This document shows positions 41,489 through 50,407 of a stretch of 64,000 nucleotides of DNA, piece by piece. Location: positions 5,022,001-5,086,000 of the forward strand of contig NZ_CP092074.1 in NCBI RefSeq assembly GCF_024138715.1. Direction: 5' to 3'. The notes beneath the pieces were generated by a model. The model had not been told where the DNA came from. It ran no database searches and worked only from the letters and a program-made list of their open reading frames with translations. The stretch's first letter is position 1. The number at the start of each line of letters is the position of its first letter. The position numbers were made by a program, and so were the translations under genes. This DNA is from Emticicia sp. 21SJ11W-3 (lineage in GTDB: Bacteria; Bacteroidota; Bacteroidia; Cytophagales; Spirosomataceae).

Positions 41489-43078
41489 ATGCGAAAAGTA
41501 GATTTTTTAGTGATTGGTTCCGGTATTGCGGGTTTAAGCTTTGCACTGAAAGCTGCCGCTAAAGGAAAGGTTTTGATTTTAACGAAAGTAAATGCCGACG
41601 AAACCAATACTAAATATGCGCAGGGTGGCATTGCTGCTGTTTTTGACCCCGAAACCGATTCTTTTGAAAAACACATCAACGATACCCTTATTGCCGGAGA
41701 CGGACTCTGCGACAGAAAAACCGTAGAAATTGTTGTAACAGAAGGGCCAGACCGTATTCAGGAATTGATTGATTATGGTACTAATTTTGATAAACATGGC
41801 TCTGAATATGATTTGACACGCGAAGGGGGGCATTCTGAAAAAAGAATACTGCATTATAAAGACGTAACGGGCAAAGAGATTGAAAGGGCACTGCTGGAGC
41901 AGGTGGAGAAAAATGAGAATATTGAGATTCTGACACATTATTATGCCGTAGAAATAATCACTCAGCACCATTTAGGAGTTGAGGTTACCCGCGAAACCAA
42001 CGACATTAACTGCTTTGGTGTATATGCGCTCAATGTGCATACAGGCCAGGTAGAAACCATTCTATCTAAGGTTACACTAATGGCTACGGGTGGGGCTGGC
42101 AACATTTATTCGGCCACAACTAACCCCGTGATAGCTACCGGAGACGGCATTGCTATGGTTTACAGAGCCAAAGGCCGTGTGCGCGATATGGAGATGATTC
42201 AGTTTCATCCCACCTCTCTTTACAATCCCGGCGAATACCCGAGTTTTCTGATTACTGAGGCCGTAAGAGGCGAGGGAGGAGTGCTTAAAAACAAAAAGGG
42301 TGAAGAGTTTATGCAAAACTACGCCCCCCGCGGCTCACTGGCACCCCGCGATATAGTGGCACGCTCAATAGATGCCGAAATGAAAAAATCGGGGGAAGAC
42401 CATGTTTACCTCGACATATCGTTCAAACCAAAAGAACTAATTCTGCAGCACTTTCCTAATATCTACGAAAAATGCCTGAGCATTGGTATTGACATTACCC
42501 GAGACATGATTCCGGTTGTACCTGCAGCCCATTATTTGTGCGGAGGTATCTTGGTTGATGAGTTCGGCCGTTCTACTATTCAGAGACTGTTTGCCTGTGG
42601 TGAATGTTCTTCAACCGGCCTGCATGGCGCCAACCGCCTGGCTTCTAATTCGTTGCTAGAAGCGGCCGTTTTCGGTAACAGAATAGCACTCATGGCTATT
42701 GATGAAGTAGATAAAATAAGATTTCAGGAAAACGTACCCGACTGGAACGAGTTCGGAACCGAGCAGTCGAACGAAGAAATTCTGGTTACCCATAACCTGC
42801 GCGAACTGCAAAGAATGATGTCTGATTATGTAGGTATTGTACGCTCTGATTTCAGACTAGAAAGGGCATTTCGGCGTTTAAAGCTAATTAAAGACGAAAC
42901 AGAAGAGTTTTATAAAAAAACCAAGCTATCGGTAAAGCTTTGCGAACTGCGAAACCTGGTACAATGTGCCGAACTGGTAATTAAATGCGCCATGAAGCGC
43001 AAAGAAAGCCGCGGTTTGCACTACACTACCGATTATCCGTATAAGTTAGGCGGCAAACCCGAAAATTCGGTCTTGTAG
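41489..43078 (+). CDS. nadB: L-aspartate oxidase
   Basis: Oxidises aspartate to iminoaspartate with FAD, the first step of de novo NAD synthesis. The 529-residue protein opens with GSGIAGLSFALKAA (about 8-21, FAD dinucleotide motif). It has the TKYAQGGIAAVFDP block, GEGGVLKNKKGEEF and the catalytic arginine segment APRDIVARSID, and the C-terminal GANRLASNSLLEAAVFGNR typical of the family, followed by the helical domain. nadA and nadC are not in the window. It precedes the TolB-like gene by 73 bp, with a separate promoter for that gene. Confidence 0.95.
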   Translation: MRKVDFLVIGSGIAGLSFALKAAAKGKVLILTKVNADETNTKYAQGGIAAVFDPETDSFEKHINDTLIAGDGLCDRKTVEIVVTEGPDRIQELIDYGTNFDKHGSEYDLTREGGHSEKRILHYKDVTGKEIERALLEQVEKNENIEILTHYYAVEIITQHHLGVEVTRETNDINCFGVYALNVHTGQVETILSKVTLMATGGAGNIYSATTNPVIATGDGIAMVYRAKGRVRDMEMIQFHPTSLYNPGEYPSFLITEAVRGEGGVLKNKKGEEFMQNYAPRGSLAPRDIVARSIDAEMKKSGEDHVYLDISFKPKELILQHFPNIYEKCLSIGIDITRDMIPVVPAAHYLCGGILVDEFGRSTIQRLFACGECSSTGLHGANRLASNSLLEAAVFGNRIALMAIDEVDKIRFQENVPDWNEFGTEQSNEEILVTHNLRELQRMMSDYVGIVRSDFRLERAFRRLKLIKDETEEFYKKTKLSVKLCELRNLVQCAELVIKCAMKRKESRGLHYTTDYPYKLGGKPENSVL

Positions 43079-43081
43079 GGG

Positions 43082-43112
43082 TTGGGGTATCAACGCAAAT
43101 TGAGTATATTTG
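43082..43112 (+). promoter_or_regulatory. Promoter of the TolB-like gene
   Basis: TTG (43082-43084), a 20-bp spacer and TATATTTG (43105-43112) match the Bacteroidota promoter. It overlaps the ATG-like upstream start at 43110, which supports the downstream start at 43152. Confidence 0.6.
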
Positions 43113-43151
43113 ATTTCTGTTCAAATCCTTAAATGCCTTATACTCAATGCT

Positions 43152-44060
43152 ATGAAACTCTTACTTTTTGTTTTTCCCCTTACTGTTTATGCACAAGCCC
43201 CCCCAAATGTAGAGAGTACCCTTGAAACCATTGATATTGAAACCGGTAAAAGAACGGTAGTAATTAAAGAAAAACGCCACTTTGAAGCCCCCAACTGGTC
43301 GAGAGACGGAAAGTACTTTATCATTAACTCGGGTGGTTTATTAGAAAAAATAGCCTTGAATGGTGAGAAACTGGGTAAAATTGACACCGGTTTTGCCAAC
43401 AAATGCAATAACGACCACGGTATCAGTTTTGATGGCAAGTTGCTTATCATCAGCCATAACGACCCTCGTATGCAAGGCACCGCTGGTGGTTCTTCACGCA
43501 TTTTTACGCTTCCACTACAAGGCGGCACCCCACAACTAATTACAGATAAAGCCCCTTCATACTGGCATGGCATATCGCCGGACGGAAAAACACTGGTATA
43601 CTGTGCCGCCAGAAACGGTGAATTTGATGTTTACAGCATACCCGTTAACGGCGGAGAAGAAAAAAGACTGACCAACGCACCAAGCCTGGACGACGGCCCG
43701 GAATACTCTTACGATGGCAGGTACATTTATTTTAACTCGCACAGAAGTGGTAAAATGCATATATACCGCATGAACCCGGATGGCAGTAATCAGGAACAAC
43801 TAACCTATGATGATTACAGCAACTGGTTTGCTCATCCATCGCCTGATGGCAAGCAGATAGTTTTTATTACATATATAGAAGACCAGAAAGCAACACACCC
43901 TTTTGGTAAAGACGTAAAACTGCGTATTATGAACTTGAAAACGAAAAAAATCAGGGATCTGACTGCGGTGTTCTTCGGTGGGCAGGGCACAATCAACGTA
44001 CCCAGCTGGTCGCCGGATGGTAAAAAGCTGGCATTTGTATCATATCAGGTAGATAAATAA
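43152..44060 (+). CDS. Secreted TolB-like WD40 beta-propeller protein
   Basis: A 302-residue exported propeller. The signal peptide [15 protein letters not shown] starts at 43152. At least five WD40-like beta-propeller repeats follow, each ending in the pattern of S-P/W-S-x-D-G-K (for example [47 protein letters not shown] and [11 protein letters not shown]). No catalytic residues are evident. It may bind a carbohydrate or a partner protein. It is 19 bp before the Gfo/Idh/MocA gene and likely co-transcribed with it; pairing of these two suggests sugar handling outside the cytoplasm. Confidence 0.85.
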   Translation: MKLLLFVFPLTVYAQAPPNVESTLETIDIETGKRTVVIKEKRHFEAPNWSRDGKYFIINSGGLLEKIALNGEKLGKIDTGFANKCNNDHGISFDGKLLIISHNDPRMQGTAGGSSRIFTLPLQGGTPQLITDKAPSYWHGISPDGKTLVYCAARNGEFDVYSIPVNGGEEKRLTNAPSLDDGPEYSYDGRYIYFNSHRSGKMHIYRMNPDGSNQEQLTYDDYSNWFAHPSPDGKQIVFITYIEDQKATHPFGKDVKLRIMNLKTKKIRDLTAVFFGGQGTINVPSWSPDGKKLAFVSYQVDK

Positions 44061-44079
44061 ATATTAAAACCTTACACAC

Positions 44080-45204
44080 ATGGCTGAAAATCTTTCTCGT
44101 CGTTCGTTTATCCAGAATCTGGGTGTGGGTATTGGCACCACAGCGGCAGCCTTCGCCATCCCCTCCATTGTGAGTATTCCGGAGTCTAAACCAAAGTATG
44201 AAGGCAGGAAACTGGGTATAGCCCTGGTAGGGCTTGGCAGCTATGCCAAAAATCAACTGGCGGTTGGTTTAGAAAAAACCACTAATTGTTATCTGGCCGG
44301 TATAGTAACAGGTACACCCGCTAAAGCCGAAGAATGGATGAAGAAATATAACATTCCGAAAAAGAATGTGTATAACTACCAGAATTTCGACCAGATTGCA
44401 GATAATAAAGACATTGACATTGTGTATGTGGTGCTGCCTAATTCTATGCACCCTGAGTTTGTGATTCGGGCTGCTAAAGCAGGCAAGCACGTTATGTGCG
44501 AAAAACCAATGGCCAATAGTGTAGAAGAGTGCCAGGAAATGATAAAAGCCTGCAAAGATGCGGGCGTACAACTGGGCGTTGGCTACCGTATGCACTTTGA
44601 ACCTTTTACAAAAGAAGTTATCAGGATGAGCCAGGAAAAGGTTTTCGGAGACCTGCGGTTTATACAGTCAAACTTTGGCTTCAGAATCGGCGACCCGACC
44701 CAATGGCGATTGAAAAAAGCCATGGCAGGTGGCGGCCCTTTGATGGATGTTGGCATTTACTGCGTGCAGGCAGCACGTTATGTAACAGGTAAAGAGCCTT
44801 TGGCTGTTACGGCACAGTTTGGCCCGATTACTGACCAGGAAAGATTTAAAGATGTAGAGGAGTCTGTATCGTGGCAGTTTGATTTTCCGGATGCCGTAAC
44901 CGTAAACGGTTTTACATCTTACAAAACCAATATTGAGCAATTGTTTATTACGGCCGATAAAGGCTTTATGCACCTGAGCCCGGCTTACAGCTATGGGCCA
45001 ATTAAAGGGCGCACCAGCCAGGGCGATTTGCACTTACCCGTTGTGCATCATCAGGCCAATATGCTGGAAGCCATCTGTAAGGAATTTCTGGAAACCAAGC
45101 AATTCCCTCCCCATATATCAGGCGAAGAAGGGCTGAAAGATGCCCGGATACTATCGGCTATTTATGAGGCTGCGGGGAATGGGAAGAAGATTAAGTTGGT
45201 TTAA
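44080..45204 (+). CDS. Tat-exported Gfo/Idh/MocA family oxidoreductase
   Basis: A 374-residue NAD(P)-dependent sugar oxidoreductase of the glucose-fructose oxidoreductase family. The N-terminus carries a twin-arginine signal (SRRSFIQNLGVGIGTTAAAFA), so the enzyme is exported with its cofactor bound. The Rossmann motif GLGSYAKNQLAVGL lies at about 51-64, and the catalytic EKP motif is in HVMCEKPMAN (about 138-147). The C-terminal domain contains GGGPLMDVGIYCVQAARYVTG, where the substrate-binding Asp and Tyr lie. It ends with no clear terminator. The sugar substrate is unknown. Confidence 0.88.
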   Translation: MAENLSRRSFIQNLGVGIGTTAAAFAIPSIVSIPESKPKYEGRKLGIALVGLGSYAKNQLAVGLEKTTNCYLAGIVTGTPAKAEEWMKKYNIPKKNVYNYQNFDQIADNKDIDIVYVVLPNSMHPEFVIRAAKAGKHVMCEKPMANSVEECQEMIKACKDAGVQLGVGYRMHFEPFTKEVIRMSQEKVFGDLRFIQSNFGFRIGDPTQWRLKKAMAGGGPLMDVGIYCVQAARYVTGKEPLAVTAQFGPITDQERFKDVEESVSWQFDFPDAVTVNGFTSYKTNIEQLFITADKGFMHLSPAYSYGPIKGRTSQGDLHLPVVHHQANMLEAICKEFLETKQFPPHISGEEGLKDARILSAIYEAAGNGKKIKLV

Positions 45205-45324
45205 TATGGAAAAATAAGATTTGAAAACTAGACTATATAACAATAGAACTCTTATGAGGGCATTGGATGGCCTCATCCCTCTGAATAAAACACTTCAAAC
45301 TTATAATTACTCACAAATGCTTAC

Positions 45325-45717
45325 CTATTCTCTTTGCTTAATTTCCGCTATTACAATGGGCGTATTAGCCCCTGCTCCACAAGGTATTCCTGATTTACAG
45401 TTAAGGCTATACGAAGTAGCTGAAATTATTACCTTCATTCCATCACATTTGAACGCTTCCGGGAATGCACAAGGAGAAAAGAGTTGTTTTTCATTTCCTT
45501 CAATTTGAATATACCAGAAATATGCATTCGAAACCCCTGTACCATATTTTATCACTGCGTTCTTATTCTTATACTCTAGTTGCTTTACAGGTAATTGATA
45601 TTTGTCCGGGCTTATACACAACTCAGCATAGAGTTTTTCATCAAGTAATGGTTGATTTTTGCTACATGCAAATGATAACATACACATTCCTGATACTAAC
45701 AGAATGGTTTTTTTCAT
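45325..45717 (-). CDS. Small lipoprotein of unknown function
   Basis: A 130-residue protein with a lipoprotein signal and lipobox (MKKTILLVSGMCMLSFACSKNQ, Cys about 18). The mature part contains three further cysteines at wide spacing (ELCISP, FSPCAFPEAFKCDG and LNCKSGIPCG), which may form disulfides. I recognise no family. The sequence is AT-rich compared with its neighbours, which hints at a more recent addition, though this is only an eye estimate. The opposing plus-strand frame has no signal and is rejected. Confidence 0.65.
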   Translation of the reverse strand: MKKTILLVSGMCMLSFACSKNQPLLDEKLYAELCISPDKYQLPVKQLEYKNKNAVIKYGTGVSNAYFWYIQIEGNEKQLFSPCAFPEAFKCDGMKVIISATSYSLNCKSGIPCGAGANTPIVIAEIKQRE

Positions 45718-46175
45718 GGCCTTTTTATTTGTAATTAATAAAAATGATTAAACAATGCTTTCAAAATATTAACCAGAAAATCATTAACGATTTTCTGGAA
45801 AACTTCTTAAAAAAGACTTAAACTTATCTTTGCTATTGAAGAACAACTTTAAACCCTTCTAATAGTTAGCAAATAGAAATTGCAGAAACAAAAACCTGAT
45901 ATGGATTGAAAACTTTCTTTATTCACAGACTCTTATTTTCAATATAGTAAAGTTAAACAATTTACAAATAAGCAATTATCATTACGGGTACAAATTTATT
46001 CTACGGAATTTTTCCTTCTACTTCTCGTTTAATTCTCTTTAATAAATTCATCTATGAAGTAGTTAACAATAAAGGAAACTAAAAGCACCTCTATAAATTG
46101 CGGGTTGATTAGAATCCATAATTTATAGAGATGCTACTGATTGATATCTACTTAAACGCTAATAACCGTTCAAAT
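45718..46175. other. AT-rich gap of 458 bp
   Basis: No coding frame or RNA gene was recognised. A perfect 10-bp inverted repeat (45773-45782 with 45789-45798) lies 56 bp upstream of the lipoprotein start, and a terminator for the downstream esterase-lactonase gene occupies 46084-46135. The rest looks like plain AT-rich spacer. Confidence 0.6.
46084..46135 (-). terminator. Terminator after the esterase-lactonase gene
   Basis: Long inverted repeat: AGCA plus an 11-bp perfect block (46089-46099) with its complement (46120-46130) and TGCT, one mismatch in 16 bp and a 20-nt loop. On the minus strand it ends in TTTT, about 40 bp past the stop at 46176. Confidence 0.6.
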
Positions 46176-47933
46176 TTATAACTTAGGCGCAGCCGGTTTA
46201 TGTGGCGTATCAAAAGTGTTGGCACCTTTTACTTTCACTTTCCGGCGATACACCTTATCTACACAGGTAATGTACATTATATCAAAATCTGGCCCGCCGA
46301 AACACAGGTTAGATACCTGCCCTTTGGTTTTGGGTACAGGCAGAATGGCATTTACCCGGCCGGTCTGGTCGAGTACCTGTATGCCGCTAAGCGTGGTAAC
46401 ATAAATTCTTCCGTCGCTGTCACATTTCAGTCCGTCAGACCACGCGTTTTCGTCTACATCTCTCACATGCAGCCATCCGAACTTTTGTTTATGTGCCAGC
46501 CTTCCGTCAGGTTGAATCTGATACACCCACACCCAATGTGAGGCCGATTCGGTTACGTATAATTGTGTCTGGTCGGGCGAGAGTGTCAGACCATTGGCAA
46601 ATTTTAATCCCTCATCAACCTCAACTTTTTCTCCGTTGGGTCTTATCAGGTATAACTTACTTGGATTACTTACCCCATTAGGCGCAGTGATATAAACGTT
46701 ACCGTTTTTAGCAACCACAATATCGTTGCCTGTCTGGTTGTCTGCTATAACGGTTTCTTTACCTGTCTGGTCATAATTAAGAATCTGTTTGGTGCCACCG
46801 GCTACTACATACCGCTTGCCATCTGGCCCGAAGCAAGTACCGCTCGATTTCTTCGCATCAGTATCCAGTATATTCAGTTTGCCTGCCAAATCTACCTTAT
46901 AGGTTTTTGAATTGGGGATATCCTGAAAGAACACTTCTCCTTTGGCATTGGCTGCCGTACCTTCTGTAAAGGTGTATCCCTCTCCTACCAGTTCCCATCC
47001 TTCATTATCAATTAGTATTTCGCTTAAAAACTGGTTTTTAGATTTACCGGCGGCTACAGGCTTCGGGTAGTCTTTCCATAACCAGCGCATGGCCTCAGGG
47101 AAAACTGCAGTGCCGTGTTTGCCGTTATGCCCGCCTTCTCCCCATATATGATTTACTTCATAGCCTGCAAAGGTCAACGCTCTTTCCATGGTTTCATTAG
47201 CTTTCCACCAGTCTCCGGCATAAATGTTCAAATCGTTGGTGCCATCCTGCAAATAGACCCTGATTGGCTTGGGTTCATATTTACGGATGAGTGTTGGGTA
47301 TTCATGCGCTCCCCTTAAACCCACATAAGTGCCAATAGCACTAAAGACCCTTGAGAAAGCATCAGGCCGCTCCCATGCTGCCGTAAAGGCACAAACTGCT
47401 CCGCTGCTCGCACCACCAATGGCACGGTCGTTCGCGCTCTTTGATAAACGGATAGGTCGTCCGTCACTCGCTTTTTTCTTTTCTACTTCCGGCAAAAGTT
47501 CTTCCAACAAAAACCTGGCGTAGGCATCGCCCAGGCCGTCATATTCATAGCTGCGGTTGAAGCGGTCAAGCGCAGTCTCTGCATTGGCTGCTTTTACCCT
47601 GCCGTGCATCACAAAGACACCGATGGTAACAGGCATTTCTTTTTTGTAAATCAGGTTATCGAAAACCGTCGGGGCATTCCATTGAAGACCGTCCTGGTTG
47701 ATATACACACAGGCAGGTTTATCGGGATTGTATTGTGCCGGAATATACACCCAGTATTCGCGCCAGGTACCGGGGAAAATCTTCGAGTCCTGAAATTGAA
47801 ATTTTAGTACTTCTCCTTTTGGTACGCCGGGCTGCTCAGCAGAGGCAGGGTCTTCGGGATACTTTTCATCAGGGGTTTGTGCATAAGCACCTATTTGCCA
47901 GCAGGCAAAGAAGACAGCAATCAGGGTTTTCAT
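46176..47933 (-). CDS. Secreted esterase fused to SMP-30/gluconolactonase-like domain
   Basis: A 585-residue exported two-domain protein. After a signal peptide (MKTLIAVFFACWQIGAYAQ), an alpha/beta-hydrolase of the enterochelin/feruloyl esterase (esterase D) type spans about 30-295, with the nucleophile elbow GGASSGAVCAF (Ser about 174) and a likely acid/base pair in LQDGTNDLN and GGHNGKHG. A linker leads to a six-blade SMP-30/gluconolactonase propeller (about 310-580), with GYTFTEGTA, FANGLTLSPDQTQLYVTE and WSDGLKCDSDGRIYV, which carries the conserved Glu, Asn and Asp metal ligands. Together they may release and hydrolyse a carbohydrate ester or lactone outside the cell. The substrate is unknown. 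Confidence 0.85.
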   Translation of the reverse strand: MKTLIAVFFACWQIGAYAQTPDEKYPEDPASAEQPGVPKGEVLKFQFQDSKIFPGTWREYWVYIPAQYNPDKPACVYINQDGLQWNAPTVFDNLIYKKEMPVTIGVFVMHGRVKAANAETALDRFNRSYEYDGLGDAYARFLLEELLPEVEKKKASDGRPIRLSKSANDRAIGGASSGAVCAFTAAWERPDAFSRVFSAIGTYVGLRGAHEYPTLIRKYEPKPIRVYLQDGTNDLNIYAGDWWKANETMERALTFAGYEVNHIWGEGGHNGKHGTAVFPEAMRWLWKDYPKPVAAGKSKNQFLSEILIDNEGWELVGEGYTFTEGTAANAKGEVFFQDIPNSKTYKVDLAGKLNILDTDAKKSSGTCFGPDGKRYVVAGGTKQILNYDQTGKETVIADNQTGNDIVVAKNGNVYITAPNGVSNPSKLYLIRPNGEKVEVDEGLKFANGLTLSPDQTQLYVTESASHWVWVYQIQPDGRLAHKQKFGWLHVRDVDENAWSDGLKCDSDGRIYVTTLSGIQVLDQTGRVNAILPVPKTKGQVSNLCFGGPDFDIMYITCVDKVYRRKVKVKGANTFDTPHKPAAPKL

Positions 47934-47967
47934 AGATAGAGAACAAAGACGGGTGAAACAGATTAAC

Positions 47968-47975
47968 CAAATGTA
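47968..47975 (-). promoter_or_regulatory. Candidate -7 box for the esterase-lactonase gene
   Basis: The minus strand reads TACATTTG (TAnnTTTG), about 35 bp before the start at 47933. No clear -33 TTG. Confidence 0.4.
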
Positions 47976-48141
47976 GCAAAAACTTTGGACTCTAAACTCC
48001 TGCTAGTCAATATTATACACATATTGCACCTTAAAACAACCTAAATAGCATACCAATTATAAAGTAGCCGGGCAAGCGCACTTGATACAGGTTATATATT
48101 AACCCGTTATAAACATTTGAGCCCCGTAGGTGCAAAAAATA

Positions 48142-48239
48142 AAATTATCCAAATAATATTTATTCAGAAAATAAATTATCCTAATTTTGCATAAATTTTA
48201 GAAAAAGAAACCAGATTAACTTTTTATTAAGGATAATTT
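48142..48239. repeat. Three copies of AAATTATCC before ahcY
   Basis: AAATTATCC occurs at 48142-48150 and 48173-48181 (31 bp apart, about three helical turns) and in inverted form (GGATAATTT) at 48231-48239, next to the start codon. The second copy abuts the -7 box. The rest of the 318-bp gap from 47934 holds a candidate -7 box at 47968-47975 and AT-rich spacer. No riboswitch was recognised. Confidence 0.4.
48182..48189 (+). promoter_or_regulatory. Candidate -7 box for ahcY
   Basis: TAATTTTG matches TAnnTTTG, 62 bp upstream of the ahcY ATG. It is preceded by one of the AAATTATCC repeats. Confidence 0.45.
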
Positions 48240-48251
48240 AACTTAAAAGAT

Positions 48252-49565
48252 ATGTCAGCAGCAAAAAATTACATTCCTTACAAGGTAAAAGATATTTCAC
48301 TGGCCGATTGGGGTCGTAAAGAAATTAAATTAGCCGAAGCCGAAATGCCGGGTTTGATGGCCATCCGTAAAGAATACGGCCCTTCAAAACCATTGGCAGG
48401 AGCGCGTGTAGCAGGTTGTTTACACATGACCATACAGACAGCCGTTCTGATTGAAACTTTGGTTGAACTAGGCGCTGAAGTAACGTGGTCGTCATGTAAT
48501 ATCTTCTCAACCCAAGACCACGCCGCTGCTGCCATTGCTGCGGCAGGTATTCAGGTTTATGCCTGGAAAGGCCAGACGGCCGAAGAGTTTGACTGGTGTA
48601 TTGAACAAACTTTGTTTTTTGGTGAAGAACAAAAACCACTAAACATGATTCTTGATGATGGTGGAGATTTAACCAACATGGTTTTTGACAAATATCCTGA
48701 GTTGATTGGTGATATTAAAGGCCTTTCAGAAGAAACAACTACGGGTGTACACCGTTTATATGAGCGCCAGAGAAACGGCACTTTGCACCTGCCGGCCATT
48801 AACGTAAACGACTCGGTAACGAAATCTAAATTTGACAACAAATACGGTTGTCGTGAGTCTTTAGTAGACGCTATCCGTCGTGCAACCGACTTAATGCTTG
48901 CCGGTAAAGTGGCTGTTGTAGCCGGATACGGTGATGTAGGTAAAGGCTCGGCAGATTCGCTTCGTGGGGCAGGTTGTAGAGTATTGGTTACTGAAATTGA
49001 CCCGATTTGTGCATTACAGGCAGCTATGGATGGTTACGAAGTAGTAACAATGGACGAAGCCGCTACCCGTGCCAACATCTTTGTAACAGCTACCGGAAAC
49101 ATTGATATTATTCGCGACCGCCACTTCAAGGCCATGCGTGATAAAGCCGTAGTTTGTAACATTGGCCACTTCGATAACGAAATTGATATGGCTTGGTTGA
49201 ACAAAAACTATGGCCACACCAAATCTACTATCAAACCACAGGTAGATATGTATGAAATTGATGGCAAAGACATCATTATTCTGGCTGAAGGCCGCCTGGT
49301 AAACCTGGGTTGTGCTATGGGTCACCCATCATTCGTGATGTCGTGCTCGTTCTCTAACCAGACACTGGCTCAGATTGAGCTTTGGAACAACAGCGATAAA
49401 TATGAGAAAAAAGTGTACGTTCTACCTAAGCAACTAGACGAGAAAGTAGCTGCTTTCCACCTGGCTCATGTTGGCGCTAAACTTGACACCCTTAATATAG
49501 ACCAGGCTGCCTACATTGGTGTGGCAGTTGAAGGGCCTTTCAAATCAGAAATGTATCGTTATTAA
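48252..49565 (+). CDS. ahcY: Adenosylhomocysteinase
   Basis: Hydrolyses S-adenosylhomocysteine to homocysteine and adenosine, keeping methylation reactions running. The 437-residue protein has the NAD-binding signature [19 protein letters not shown] (about 219-237), [15 protein letters not shown] near residue 80, and the C-terminal [18 protein letters not shown] tail ending in KSEMYRY, all diagnostic. The length fits the form without the insert of the shorter bacterial MtnN-type route. A terminator follows. The repeated AAATTATCC elements upstream are the only unusual feature. Confidence 0.97.
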   Translation: MSAAKNYIPYKVKDISLADWGRKEIKLAEAEMPGLMAIRKEYGPSKPLAGARVAGCLHMTIQTAVLIETLVELGAEVTWSSCNIFSTQDHAAAAIAAAGIQVYAWKGQTAEEFDWCIEQTLFFGEEQKPLNMILDDGGDLTNMVFDKYPELIGDIKGLSEETTTGVHRLYERQRNGTLHLPAINVNDSVTKSKFDNKYGCRESLVDAIRRATDLMLAGKVAVVAGYGDVGKGSADSLRGAGCRVLVTEIDPICALQAAMDGYEVVTMDEAATRANIFVTATGNIDIIRDRHFKAMRDKAVVCNIGHFDNEIDMAWLNKNYGHTKSTIKPQVDMYEIDGKDIIILAEGRLVNLGCAMGHPSFVMSCSFSNQTLAQIELWNNSDKYEKKVYVLPKQLDEKVAAFHLAHVGAKLDTLNIDQAAYIGVAVEGPFKSEMYRY

Positions 49566-49589
49566 TACGCAATATCTGAATGGTATCAG

Positions 49590-49621
49590 GCGGGGGTTTC
49601 AACAGAAGCCTCCGCTTTTTT
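49590..49621 (+). terminator. Intrinsic terminator after ahcY
   Basis: GCGGGGG (49590-49596) and CCTCCGC (49609-49615) form a 7-bp stem with one G-T pair, followed directly by six Ts. Confidence 0.8.
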
Positions 49622-49729
49622 GTATCCAAGCGTTAGTATTTAAGCCTATAATGATAATTTATTTTGGCAAGCCCGACCATAATTAGCCGAATTTAAGCGA
49701 ATATTGTGGTTTAAACCACTCTAGTTTTC

Positions 49730-50251
49730 ATGAACCTGAAATTAAAATCCAAGCTTCGTAAAATTACTACTTTCATTTTTGATATTGACGGCGTACTGAC
49801 CGACTCAACTGTACTGGCATTAAGAGGCGGCGAACTGGCCCGCACTTTTAATGTAAAAGACGGTTATGCAATGGGCAAAGCGGTGAGGTCCGGGTATTCT
49901 ATTGCCATTATATCGGGCGGAAAAGAAGAGAGCGTAAGAGAAAGGCTTTCTCCTTTAGGAATAAAAGATATTTTTCTGGGTGTTCGCACCGACCAGAAGC
50001 TCTCGGTTTTTGACCAATATCTGATTGATAACAACCTGAAAGCCGAAGAAACCATATATATGGGCGATGATTTACCTGACTGGGAGATTATGAAACACAG
50101 AAAAGTGCTTTCTGTATGCCCGGCCGATGCCGTAGCTGAAATTGTTGAAGTTGCCAATTACCGCTCAACCAAAGACGGCGGCAAAGGTGCGGTAAGAGAA
50201 ATTATAGAAATGGTAATGAAGGAACAGGGTAAATGGATGAAGATATTTTAA
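49730..50251 (+). CDS. kdsC: 3-deoxy-D-manno-octulosonate 8-phosphate phosphatase (KdsC-type HAD)
   Basis: A 173-residue C0-type HAD phosphatase. The nucleophile motif FDIDGVLTDS lies at about 17-26, the motif II Ser in AIISGG at about 64-69 and the acidic motif IYMGDDLPD at about 119-127. With no cap domain and the KDG region NYRSTKDGGKGAVREI at the C-terminus, it matches KdsC, which removes phosphate from KDO-8-phosphate to supply KDO for lipopolysaccharide. Similar phosphatases act on nonulosonate phosphates, so other acidic sugars are possible. It faces argC tail-to-tail across a nested inverted repeat. Confidence 0.88.
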   Translation: MNLKLKSKLRKITTFIFDIDGVLTDSTVLALRGGELARTFNVKDGYAMGKAVRSGYSIAIISGGKEESVRERLSPLGIKDIFLGVRTDQKLSVFDQYLIDNNLKAEETIYMGDDLPDWEIMKHRKVLSVCPADAVAEIVEVANYRSTKDGGKGAVREIIEMVMKEQGKWMKIF

Positions 50252-50294
50252 TCTCTGATTTTTTACTTACGGCGGATGAATTCACCGGCTACAG

Positions 50295-50365
50295 AAACAA
50301 AGGTTAGTTTTAATTTTTGATACCGACTTACGTCGGTATGTACCTGCAAAAACTAACCTTTGTTT
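50295..50365. repeat. Nested inverted repeat between kdsC and argC
   Basis: A 17-bp perfect outer arm (50295-50311) pairs with 50349-50365, and inside it an 8-bp perfect hairpin ATACCGAC (50320-50327) / GTCGGTAT (50332-50339) has a 4-nt loop. The 71-bp element could form a two-level stem in either strand. It may act as a bidirectional transcription end, but has no clear T run, or be a small palindromic repeat element. Confidence 0.65.
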
Positions 50366-50407
50366 AGATAGTCGCCCAATTCATTGAGTGAATGTACAAT
50401 GGTTCAA

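Noticed and set aside
45221-45508. Plus-strand frame of 95 codons after the Gfo/Idh/MocA gene
   Set aside because: It overlaps the minus-strand lipoprotein, which has a clear lipobox; the plus frame has no recognisable features.
45773-45798. 10-bp hairpin upstream of the orphan lipoprotein as a terminator
   Set aside because: It lies upstream of its only neighbour on that strand with no T run, so it is left as an unexplained inverted repeat.
48060-48251. SAH or SAM riboswitch before ahcY
   Set aside because: No conserved core of either class is visible; only short repeats and a promoter box are supported.
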